DNA from: Deuterostichococcus epilithicus
Lineage: Eukaryota > Chlorophyta > Trebouxiophyceae > Prasiolales > Stichococcaceae
Length of the DNA stretch: 64,000 bases
Direction of reading: 5' to 3'
Assembly: GCA_033439295.1 (NCBI GenBank)
Contig: JAVTLE010000011.1
Span: 2,418,082 to 2,482,081, forward strand
The position numbers and the translations under genes are program-made. Of this stretch, positions 46,086 to 56,425 are shown piece after piece. The notes beneath the pieces were generated by a model. The model searched no databases and was not told where the DNA came from. It was given only the letters and a program-made list of their open reading frames with translations. Every line of letters starts with the position of its first letter. Position 1 is the first letter of the stretch.

Positions 46086-49000
46086 TCAGAAGTCGGCGTG
46101 GCCGGGCCACCGCGGGAAGGGCAGCGCCTCCCTGAACACAACCCACATAAATTCGTCAGGGCTGGAAAATTGAATAGCAGCAGTTTGTGGGGCAGCCCGC
46201 GCACGCAAGCTGCTGAGCAGAGCATGGACCCTCACCACTCATCGGCGGGTGGTTCAGCAGGATCTGGCAGGGGGTGGGCGGGATGGAGGCGCACCTGATG
46301 TTCTCGAGCCCTGTGGCGAAGAGCACCTGCACACACCAATCGCAGGTGTTGGTGACATGCAGCCAAAGATGGTAACCGCCAACGCCCACACGGGCACTTT
46401 CATGCATCGCGGCGGATCCAGGGGCTTGGCGGCAGGTGACCCCGGACAGGGACGGTTTTCCCGACATCCTGGCCATACGGCGCTGAACAGGCATGCAGTG
46501 ACAGCCTGCTGGCAGCACCAGGCGCTCGAAGCCGAGACCAAAGCCGGCGTGGGGAACGGAGCCGTAGCGGCGCAGGTCCAGGTAGAACTCGTACTGCTCC
46601 AGCTCCATGCCGCCCTCCTTGATGCGCCGCTCCAGCACCTGTGCTCGGTTGGCGGTGGACGCACGTGGGCAGGGTTCACCAGGGTTGAGGGTTTTGCGGC
46701 TCGCGGTAGCCTGCTCCAGCTCGGTGCTGCCTTATTGGTGCTGCGCACCAGCACTCGACGGCACAATGACAAGCCTGAGCCAATACGAGGGTCTCAGGTC
46801 GTGGCAGTGTCAGAACAGAAAAGGCTCTGCGTTTCGTAGAATTGACTATTGGCGGTTTGCCGGGTGTGCCGCTCAGGCGACACTGATACCCTGACCGCGC
46901 GGCAAGCGCACGACCCGGACGCGCGGTCCGCCGCTCGCGCAGGGCGGCCTTACGGGCCGGGTCACTATTGACACAAGGCGAAGGCACAGCAGGGGTGATG
47001 GGCCGGCTTTACTGCCCGTCCATCCACCCATCGACAGAAGGGGCAGGCACAGCAAGGGTGATGAGAAGAAAAAAGATCGCACGTCAAGGCGCTCCTCGCG
47101 CTGGGAGCCGCCGATGAGCTCGCCCACCTTGGGCACCAGCACGTCCATCGCAGCGACGGTGCGGTTGTCGTCGTTCAGCCGCATGTAGAACGCCTGCCGC
47201 AGTGGGACACAGCAGCTGTCGGTTTTCACGGGCCAGGGTGCGCCGCAGACTGAACCAGGCCAGCACGTCCGCGTATTACCACGGAGGTGGTCCTCGCCAA
47301 ACAGCCGCCTGCAGAATGCCCCGCCACTCTTTGTGGATTTGTGTGGATTCTTTCTAGCGGATCTCCTAGGCTCGAGTGCACTGCAGGGTCATGCAAGGCT
47401 ACGATTTTTGTGCCCAATTTGGCAGTCGCTGCCCTTCAAAAATGATGCTCGTTTGCAAAGGCCCATCCTTCATCTTGCAGCGCATCTCAAGATGACATCC
47501 AGCTTATTCACTGATTCTAGGAGATTTAACCTGCCGCCGGCTGATCTTTCATAGTGAACCATTGCAGCTATCATTCAGAATATGACACAAGGCGTGCCTT
47601 GATGTCTTTGGGATAGTTGTAGACGATGACGGGCTGGCGGAAGACCTCCTCGGTGAGGTACCGCTCGTGCTCCGACGCCAGGTCGATGCCCCAGGACACC
47701 TGCACGCGCGACGGGTTTCTCTCAACTTGCACAGCGTTCTGCCAATCACGAGCACAATGGACGTTTAAAGTTCCAGGTGACACCTTCGTGAGGTTCCGCC
47801 CGCCCAGTGCCGCATGTCGATGCCGAAGGACACCTGCGCGCATCCTCCCGGGACATGAACATCAGCGAGCTTGCTTGCGCCTTGCCAGTGTACCTGCTTC
47901 GAAAGAACCCACAATTACGTACGTCCGAGGACACTGTTTGTTTCATGTCTTGGTTCAGGGTTTGTTTTCAACAAGACCAGCCGAGAAGTGGCCGCTGGGC
48001 ACCAGGAGGGCCGTCAGCCAATGCAGCCGCTTGGCATGCAGAAACACACAATACGTTCAACACATCAGCTGTGCGGGGGAAGAAGGTGTGCGACCACAGC
48101 GGCACTATGGCCCCTGCAACGGCGGCCACTGCGGCTCAGACCCAGACCTTCCCACGCCCAGCAGGTGATGCAACCTCATGCAGGGTACAATATCGGCGCG
48201 GGAAACAGGGTCAGGCCACGAGGGTGTGTCGACTGTTGTGACAGCAAGCGTCTGAGCCACAGCTCAGCGCCATGATGAGTGGCCTGAACGCCACACCGGG
48301 ACAGCACAGCACGCGCTCGATCCAGTGCAGCAGCGCTGCTGCCGCGCGAGAGCTGCACAGCGCACGACCGCCCTCCGGCGCAGCAGCGACAGAACTGCTC
48401 AAGATGCCAAAAGCCCTAGACCCGACGCACCGGGAACTCGAACTTCTTCTTGCCGTCGCGCACGACGCCCTCCAGGATCTCAACCGCCTCCGTGTAGGAC
48501 AGCCGCTTGAAGGGCGTAGAGGCGACGTGCTCCAGCCGCGCCACGGCCGTCTTGTCTATCTGCTTGGTGATGAACTCCAGGTCGTCCCTGCATTCAGGGT
48601 TTAGGGTACTTTAGACGATCATGCTCGCAAGTATGGGATTTTGCCACTTCGGTGGGTGTGCATCCCTTGTGTCCGCCTGGCTCATGATAAGCCATCTGGC
48701 GGTCCTGTAGAGTAGAAGGAAAAAAGCAGCTGCAGCTGTTCATTGACAGGTGCAGGATTCGGCAGTCCAGCGGTCCAGCGGGTCCAGCGATGTTCGAAGC
48801 ACGACACCACGAACTTGTCAACCTGATATACTATGGCTCTTGTCCCTGCTCTGGACCGACGACGACGCACGCTAGTAACTTGCTATTGTTGCTGCAGCCT
48901 GTATACCACCCACTCAGCTGTGACAAAAGACAACGCTGCACACAGCGCAGGCCTTGGCTGTCAGGCCGTGCCCTGATGCGGATTCAGATGTGGCAGCAAT

Positions 49001-49254
49001 TTGCCGCCAGATGAAAGTTGAGCATTTCGGAGGCAGCTTTGAAGGAGTTTTGATTGCCAGGCGTTGGCCTGCACGCAAATCTTACGGCAAAGGCGGAAAG
49101 GGAAAACCTCGCTCACCGACAGTGCTCCAGCAGCCAGCGGCAGGCGTAGCGGACGTAGTCTTCAGCGCACTGCATGTCGTCTTGCAGCGTGCAGAAGGCC
49201 ATCTCCGGCTCGATCATCCAGAACTCCGCCAGGTGGCGCGTGGTGTTGGAGTTT

Positions 49255-49286
<32 letters not shown>

Positions 49287-52200
49287 ATTGCTCAGCGAGC
49301 ACGCAAAGTTCTCCACCTGGCGCGCAGGGACGACGGCAGCTCAGCATGGCAACTCTGCCATCCCAAGCCTCAAACTATTTCAAGTTTTCAGAATTACTAA
49401 AAAAGAAGATTACAGTAGTTGCATGGCGAATCTGCCATCTCAAGCTTCTGGTCTGAGCAGTAGGTAGCGTGCCGAGCCCAGCAAGCATCAAACCTGCAGC
49501 TCCTGAGTGGGCGGCATGCGCCTGCAGTGCCCGAATCTGAAGCTGGAAACGGTCAAGCAGTGAGGAGGTGATTGGACCAAGGGGTCCTTGGCGTCGCTGA
49601 GCAGCTCGCCACACGGGTCTGAGCTTGGCGCACCAGGACGACATTCCACCCAGGTTCACAGGCTGTGCAGCCGTCACTTTGCATGGTGCTAGACGATGTA
49701 CCAGCTGCCCACCTGCAGCTGGCCGGACACGGTGAGGTAGGCCGGCTTCCCGAAGAAGTCCTGCCTGTAGTCGACGCCGCCGCCGGGCACCCGCGGCAGC
49801 CCGCCCTCATACCGCGGCCTGGGGCGATCACATTGTCGCTAACATGATCAACTCCCTGAGGGCAAGCGCTCGACTGCTGCGGTGTTGTTCGAGGAGTAGC
49901 ATGCGGTTTGCAGCTTATGGTGCTGCTTCATGCGTGAGTGACCACTCTGCCGCCAGGCCCCGCTGCCGCCGCCCTCCAACAACCTTGTGCTCTGAGCGGG
50001 AGCTGTGCTCCGCTCCGTGATGCTCCTCGCGGGCTATGGCTGTCGAAATCAAGGAAGCAGATTGTGAAGGCGCACCCGGTTTCGGCAGCGGTGACCTCGT
50101 TCTTGAGCGCCACCAGCTTAGCGAGCTCCGTCTTCACCGTTTCTGCCAGGCCCTTGTCCTCCTTGTTGGCTGCCGCCGCCTGCAATACAGCAGCGGGCTA
50201 GGCGGACACGTGGCGGTTTCCTGCTTGTTCCTGCACGTTGGAACCTCGATGCTGCTGGTCCTGCCCTCGTTGTTGGCTACCGCTGCCGGCCAGGTCACGG
50301 CAGAAGAATATGAACAGCCCGTTCTGCTCCTCAGATATGCCGCTCAAAAGTCACGCCAGATCAGGGATTTTGCTGTAGATACGTCTTGGCCGTGCCACGA
50401 CAGACTTAGGTTGGCCAAAATCCTTGTACAAACACAGCGCCACAAATTGCAGCACCCACCGCCTTGGCCTCCTTTACGGCAGAGCCCTGCGTAGAGGCAC
50501 GCTGCTTCAGCTCCGCCAGCTGCTCTGGACCCAGCTGCTGCCCCTGGGACTTGGCCTCCACATCGCCCAGCAGCGTGGTGACCTGCGTAGGAGCGCCGAG
50601 GAGGGTCTGGTGTTGGCTGCAGGAAGGATACAGACGGGCAAGCGCACGATGTGCTGCTGGCGCTCTGCTTGGTCTTGACCGGGCTGCGGGGCCAACATCC
50701 TTGCCACAGGGTGTCGTGTGTCTTCAAGACGACAGCCCGCAAGCAGTGAGAGGCGAAAAGATCTCCGTGCGGCTCGCAGGCGCTCACTCGGTGCACGGCA
50801 CAGTGCCGACAACACACCTGGAACATCTCGCCGGCGCCCTCGGCGTCGCTGGCGGTGATGATGGGCGTGTGCACATACAGGAAGCCATGCTCCTGCATGC
50901 ATCCACAGTCTTGCATTTGTGAGGAGGTTTGGTCGTCGGCTGTGCATAGTCGAGCAGCAACCCGGCGACAGCATGTGGGCTAGAAGCGCATTCGCCACCA
51001 GGTCTCTTGCCGTGGCTGGCAGGGCCTCGGTGCCTGCCGAATTTGAACCCAATCGCAGGTTTCAAGCTCCGCTCTGCATGTGCGGCTTCCAAATGCGCCG
51101 AGCAGATGGCGAGCGAAGCCCGTGCAAGGCTGCAGGCAGGCGCTCTACATTGATGCCTGCTGGCGCCGACAGGGCAGGGCAAACAACGGGGTTCCACTCC
51201 AAGCACAGGACGCCTCCAGCACCCGTAATCGCAGCGGCACCTGGAAGAAGCTGTGCGTGGCGTAGGCGAGCGCGTTGCGGATGCGCGCGACGCAGCCGAT
51301 GGTGTTGGTGCGCGGCCGCAGGTGCGCCTTCTCCCGCAGGAACTCGTAGGACGTCTTCTTCTTGGCCAGCGGGTAGGCCCCCGCGTCGACGGCCCCCACG
51401 TGCACCACCCTGCTCGCCTGCAGCTCCACTTGCTGCGCAGACACGAGAGGAACCCGGCTGGGAACTTGCTTTATATTTTGTCTCATGCCAGCGTCAACGA
51501 CGCCCATGTGTAGTACGCTGCTCCACAGCAGCTCCCCCTTGCTGCACATGGGCGATGCGGGCGACAGCGCATTATGACCTGTCCGGGTGCACGGCCAGGC
51601 AGCGTCCTGTGGGCCGCCAGAGCCGGGTGGTTGCCACAGCATCCGCGGGGTCCGGCATGCGCCGCCGCGCTGTCCATGCAAGCTCAGCGGCTGGTCGCGT
51701 CTGGGCTTAGCCAAGTTTGTACGCACGACCTCCAGCCGCCGCTGCGCACACGCACTGCAGCTGCACCCTGCCTCGGCCCGGCGCAGATCCAGACCTGTAC
51801 AGACCTTCTGACCCCTGTTCTGAGCCCACGGTCTTCGCTTGCCATCATCAACCTACTAGTTGCTCATGCATCGCTGAGCCCGTGATGTAATGCTGTGCAA
51901 AGCAAAGCAAGGCCATCACCAACCAACCTGCTTGGTGCCCTCGGGCGTTTTGACGAGCTGGCCCTCTACCAGGACGCAGGTCCCGGTGGCGGTGACGTCC
52001 TTCAGGCTGCTCAGCGCCTCGCTCGCATCCACCACCTCCTTCTTCACCAGCACCTGTGCGGCGCGGCGTTACAGATACAGTGAGCAGGCCGTACATGGTG
52101 TTGCTCTGCGTGCCGAGTCTCTCCAACACTTCGAACCTCATGCACAGCAGCGCGGCGCATCCTCACCAGCACCTGTGCGGTGTGGCGCTAAGAGGTAAAG

Positions 52201-53732
52201 TGATCGTGCAGGCAGGCAGGCAGGCGGGCGGGCAGGCAGGCCGTACAGGCTGTTGCTATGTGTACCCGAGGTGACACAAACGTCTAAGATCTCGTGCACA
52301 GCAGCGCGGTGCATCAGCACACAGGGTTGCGCTGCCGCCCGCTGGCGTCCTCAGCACAGCGTTCGACTCCACCCAATCGACATGCGGCATGCGCATTGCT
52401 TCGGATCTGCCCCAACCATAACTACCCTTGCTGGCATGAATGTCGAGCCAGCACGAAGCTGAACGTCCATTCTAACATTGATCCTACCTGGAGGTTGGGG
52501 AAGGTGGAGCCGTCATTGACCTCCAAGAAGGCAAAGTCGCCGCCGCCGGCCGTCCGCCCCGTCTTCACCCAGCCGCCCACCCGCAGCGTGCGGCCCACCT
52601 GCAGGCAGGGATGAGCACCGCCTCCACAGCCTGCAGAGGCTGTCCATCCGAACACCGCGTGCATTCAGCCATCCAGGGTATGCCAGCACGCGCCGGCCGC
52701 TGCTGGACACACATGCGAGGGCTCCGGGGATCCGAAGCTGCAACTCTTTTGCACGTGGCGCCTCACGGCTGCAAGCGGGCCGACGGCTGAAACAGTGCAT
52801 GCAAAGTGCATGCATGCAATGCGGCACCTGGCTGACGCCGCCGTCGTCCGCTTTCAGGATGGCGGAGATCATTGTGCGCTGGAAGCTGGCCGAGTATGGC
52901 GCCACTCGCTCCGACTCCCGCTGCCGGATCGTCATCTGCTGCCCAAGGCCGCACCGTCAGTTTTCACAGTCTCAGAGGCTGTGGCGGCGCGGTCACGGAG
53001 CATGCCGCCCTCCGGCGGGGGCGGTGAGGTGGCAAGCGGCGCCGCCGCAGCCCGAGCTTCTCCTGAAGTTGATTGGGATGTGCTGCCCTGTATCTAGGAC
53101 GTGGTGAGCTGAAGGTTCGAGGCGTCACAGCTGCAAACTGGATCAGATGCTGGCGTCATGCCGAGCCGAAGTGGCGGCCACCGCTGCCGGCTGCGGTGTT
53201 TGGCAATGTTGATCAAGAGGAATAGCCAAAATACACTCCTCAATCGGCCATCTGGATCACCTCCGCGTGGAACGACTGAGTGAGGTCTTTGGAACGTAAC
53301 ATGCAAACATGATTTGCACATGGCGCCCCGCCGCCACGACTGGTCGACATTTCGCATTTATTGTCCGGCACAGTACCTTGCATGCAGATACCCTTTGAAA
53401 TGCAAATTGTAAGTTAGAGCTGTCTGTCAAAGCAGTTGTCGACTTGCCTGCAGGTCCGCGAGCTGCTTTCTAAGGGCATCCAGCTCCTGTGACTGTGCAC
53501 CACCATCCGCGACGGAGGGTGGTTGTGCTGTGCTCATCGCAACAGTTCGAGAGCCTCTGCAGGACTGCAAGCTCCTACCGAACTGAAGCCTTCGCTGTGC
53601 GACAGATTTGCTGATGTCGGGACGGCTGCCCGCTGCCAATGCGAGGTTTCTGAATGATCCGCTGGTACCCCAAAAACGGCGCAAGCTTGCAAGGCGCCCT
53701 GTAATCATGTCCTGAAGAGCTACCTCACGCAT
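46086..53732 (-). CDS. NARS1: Asparaginyl-tRNA synthetase, plant cytosolic type
   Basis: A class IIb synthetase charging tRNA-Asn. Exons: 53448-53732, 52828-52935, 52488-52598, 51928-52053, 51241-51432, 50818-50892, 50460-50582, 50076-50179, 49713-49818, 49117-49316, 48431-48587, 47598-47699, 47083-47193, 46519-46638, 46295-46326, 46086-46131. All phases agree: 665 residues from ATG 53732 or 600 from ATG 53537. Order: OB-fold ([27 protein letters not shown]), linker, motif 1 region ([36 protein letters not shown]), the charged insert typical of plant cytosolic forms (50076-50582), motif 2 ([20 protein letters not shown]), [34 protein letters not shown], motif 3 (GFGLGFERL), end [11 protein letters not shown]. 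The 65 residues before the second ATG are rich in Arg, Ser and Ala and almost free of acidic residues near [18 protein letters not shown], like an organelle presequence. Introns after 53448 and 47598 start with GC. Confidence 0.95.
47780..47841 (-). repeat. Exon-edge echo upstream of AsnRS exon 47598-47699
   Basis: It resembles the acceptor side of the exon. GCAG then GTGTCCTGGGGCATCGACC in the exon is echoed as GCAG then GTGTCCTTCGGCATCGACA in the intron before it, reading VSWGID and VSFGID. Looser similarity extends over about 60 bases. Confidence 0.75.
49344..49448 (-). repeat. Intronic direct repeat, two 28-base copies
   Basis: Plus-strand copies at 49344-49371 and 49421-49448 (GCATGGCAACTCTGCCATCC and GCATGGCGAATCTGCCATCT, then CAAGCxTC) lie in an AsnRS intron. 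An A+T-rich spacer separates them. I see no coding potential. Confidence 0.75.
51491..51541 (-). repeat. Exon-edge echo upstream of AsnRS exon 51241-51432
   Basis: A degraded copy of the 5' part of the exon (51384-51432, encoding [17 protein letters not shown]), about 60 bases upstream in the intron. It keeps an AG acceptor-like GCAGCAAG. About two thirds of the 50 positions agree by eye. Confidence 0.7.
52045..52315 (-). repeat. Imperfect tandem duplication spanning an AsnRS acceptor, with (GGCA)n expansion
   Basis: Two copies, 52045-52161 and 52164-52315, share CACCAGCACCTGTGCGG at one end, GCAGGCCGTACA in the middle and GCACAGCAGCGCGG at the other. The first copy contains the acceptor and first nine bases (VLV) of exon 51928-52053, so the second copy carries a duplicated acceptor. 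The second copy is longer because of a GGCA-type tetranucleotide run at 52210-52241. Confidence 0.85.
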
Positions 53733-53957
53733 GTCACAATCGCGTGTATGAGGTTGCTGGCCGCTGAATTGGAGTGTTGTCTGATGGCTGGATGCTGGAA
53801 GCTGGGGAAGTTGGTTTTAGGTAAACAGGATGGCGCACTGGCGCTATGCTCCACGAAGCCAACCTCACGATTTCTTCTAGTCAACTGACAATAATTGCGC
53901 AGGCTGAGAAAGAGGGTGCATGGCAGCGGGATTTGGCGGCAGATTCGCTCGACATGG

Positions 53958-54707
53958 TTACACCGCTAAACAGCCAATGTTCCTCAAAAACCACAAGCGT
54001 GACCAACAAATCCTGTAGCGAAACTGCTTTATCTGCCCAGACAAGCGGCAATCAGAGGTGCATCCATGTTGTTCGGGAAAGCCAACGTGGGAAAGGTAGC
54101 CAGACTTCTGTTTCAAGACGCATCTCCACTGGGCCTTTCGCTTGACTTTGTGAAACGGCCAGCGGCAGCTCCGCTGCTTCATCTTCTCCGCCTCCTCCTT
54201 CTTGCGTTTCGCGGCGGCCGCCTTCCGGGCCTCCCGCCGGCGCTTCAGCTGGCGGCTCTGCAGGCACAAGGGCGGTGACAATCAACATCGCAGGAACACT
54301 TGACGGCAAAACATGCTTGGCAGATTGCAGTCAGAGAGCTCCTTGATGTGGACACTACAGAAAGCAAGAAGCCCTCTCACCGGAACTGCCTCACCTCGTC
54401 GTCGTCGTCGTCGTCGTCGTCTTGGTCGGTGAGGTCCTCCGCCTCGAAGGAGGCCTTCCACCGGCTCGCCCTGACGCAAGAAGGACTGGGTGCTGTTAAA
54501 CTGAGCACTAAGCCGTTGCAGACACGACTTCGACAGCTGCATAACCGCACAATCGTTCCGGAGTTGTTCCGTACATACTCACTTTGCGGATTCCATAACG
54601 CCCACGCCGACATCGCGCATTCCGCGCTGGATAATCATGCTGCTGAAGACCCACGCGCAGCTGATGAGCGCCGCGCTGACAATCACCGCGCCACTGCCCA
54701 CAGGCAT
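53958..54707 (-). CDS. Small single-pass membrane protein with basic tail, tandem paralogue 1
   Basis: Exons 54583-54707, 54395-54470 and 53958-54257 join in phase to give 166 residues. The N-terminus is a TM helix (GAVIVSAALISCAWVFSS) followed by IIQRGMRDVGVGVMESAK. Exon 2 encodes SRWKASFEAEDLTDQ and then eight Asp from a GTC-repeat tract. Exon 3 starts with a strongly basic, probably helical stretch (RQLKRRREARKAAAAKRKKE). The region after about 54170 has weaker coding character, so the true stop may lie earlier by a further splice. The gene has the same exon structure as the one at 55353-55989 and no family that I recognise. Its 3' end lies only about 225 bases from the AsnRS start. Confidence 0.6.
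54398..54421 (-). repeat. (GTC)8 trinucleotide repeat encoding poly-Asp
   Basis: Eight GTC units on the plus strand give eight consecutive Asp codons in exon 2 of the membrane protein gene. The paralogue has only HDDD here, so the tract expanded after the duplication. Confidence 0.95.
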
Positions 54708-55352
54708 GTTGCTGCTCAGACTCTGACACTGGCGATGACGAGCGCGCAAGAATTCTGGCCATCTGCTTCGGAAGTGAGTCTTACTCTGAGTCACGAGACG
54801 TGTCAGAGTTGTGCGGAGCAGTTGAATGTTGAGTGTTTGAAAGTTGAAAGTTTGGCGCCGTCTGCGCCTGGAAGGGCGTCGGGCGTGAATCAAGCGTCAG
54901 GATTCCTAATCCCCAGTTGTGGAACGTGGAAAGCAGAGGAGCCTGGCTGCAGCAATTTTAGGATGGAGCGAAGACGAGGGTGCGTGCTTGCTGTTTCGGG
55001 TTTGGTGTCTGTTGGAAGCTGGGGAAGCAGAAGCTGGTTTCAGCTGCAGAGACAGGGTGCGCCGCAAGCCCGATCTACTAACTGGATGTAAGACAACAAA
55101 ACTCACGTGCTCGGGGCCGAGAAAGACAGACAGGGTATGTCTGTGGCACAGAAATCAGGATCGACGTCGAGTTACATATCCAAACAGACAATGTCACTCA
55201 AAACCACTGGCGCGGACAAGACAACAAATATGACAGCTAGACTGGTGTAATCTTGTTCATGAAGGCTGCAGCCCATCTGTTCAGGACAGAACAGCTTGCA
55301 AAGTAGCTTGCAAAGTAGATCGTAGTGCACTCTGCATGACCATACCGGGCTT

Positions 55353-55989
55353 TTAAGGCGGCCACGGGCAGTGCTGTTGCTTCCCCTTGTCCTCCTCCTC
55401 CTCCTTCTTGCGTGCGGCCGCCATCGAGTCCGCCCGACGGCCATTGCGCTTGTGCCCTGCAGCCGGAGGGACAATGGTGACAACAATCGACATCGCTGCT
55501 GAACTCCACGGCAATACATGCTGCGCACATCGCGGTCAGAGAGCACCTAGATATCGAACCTCAAACGAAAAAGAAAGGAGCCCTCTCACCGGAGCTGCCT
55601 CACCTGCATCAGGTCATCGTCGTGGAGGTCTGTGAGGTCCTCAGCCTCGAAGGTGGCCTTCCAACGCGACGACCTGATGCAGAAAGGTTCTCGTTCTCTG
55701 AAATGTGCACCACGCCGTTGCAGACACGAACTCCACAGCCGCTCAACCGCGAACTCGTTCCGCAATGTCATACAGTGCATACTCACTTCGCCAGCTGGAC
55801 GACGCCGACGCCGGCATTGCGCATGCCGTCACGCATGCCGTCGCCGATGCTGGACATGCCGTTACCGACGCTGGCCATCCCCTGCTGCATGCCCTTCTGG
55901 ATATTGTGGCTGCTGGCCACCCAGGCGCCGCCGATGATGACACTGCTCAGCACGGCACTGAGGACGATGGCCTCGGGAGTGCTCACCAT
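55353..55989 (-). CDS. Small single-pass membrane protein, tandem paralogue 2
   Basis: Exon 55787-55989 encodes MVSTPEAIVLSAVLSSVIIG and continues through a TM helix into an amphipathic Gly/Met-rich repeat (GMQQGMASVGNGMSSIGDGM). It ends AGVGVVQLAK, matching DVGVGVMESAK of the paralogue. Exon 55604-55673 encodes SRWKATFEAEDLTDLHDDD. A third exon near 55353-55465 aligns with the paralogue's basic exon, and in that frame reads ARKKEEEEDKGKQQ with a stop at 55353. However, the splice phase I find does not lead into that frame, so the C-terminus is uncertain and may have been altered. The gene faces the diflavin reductase across a short divergent promoter. Confidence 0.55.
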
Positions 55990-56425
55990 CTTGTCAGGCG
56001 CTGCTGCCTGCTGCGCTGCTGATAATCTGACGCTGATGCAGGGGCAAGCACCGCCTAGAATGGCACTGATGGCGAGACGTGCCGAGACGTGTGGAAGCAC
56101 CTATTGCAGCGATGGAGCGACGACGAGGTAGCGTGCTGTTATTCAACTGGACCCATGGAAAAAGCCGACTACGCCCACTCATTCACGACCACGCAACGCA
56201 ATCGCGTGCACGCCATTCTTCTCGCATGAGTCTTCTCGCATGAGTCTTCTGGCGATGAGGCAGCGCTTCTCCCACTTCGACCACTCACTCGCCTAGTCTG
56301 GCGCTGAAGTGCAATCCGCGCCAGGATGGGTGAATGTCGACATGCCATGTGATCAACAATTCAGCATTGCAAAATCTCGGATGCATCAGAAAGTAGTTTG
56401 ACTTCGCTGCAAGGGAGTCTGCGCC
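55990..56425. promoter_or_regulatory. Short divergent promoter region
   Basis: About 435 bases separate the starts of the small membrane protein (-) and the diflavin reductase (+). A tandem CTTCTCGCATGAGT occurs near 56218-56247. I recognise no other motif. Confidence 0.4.
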
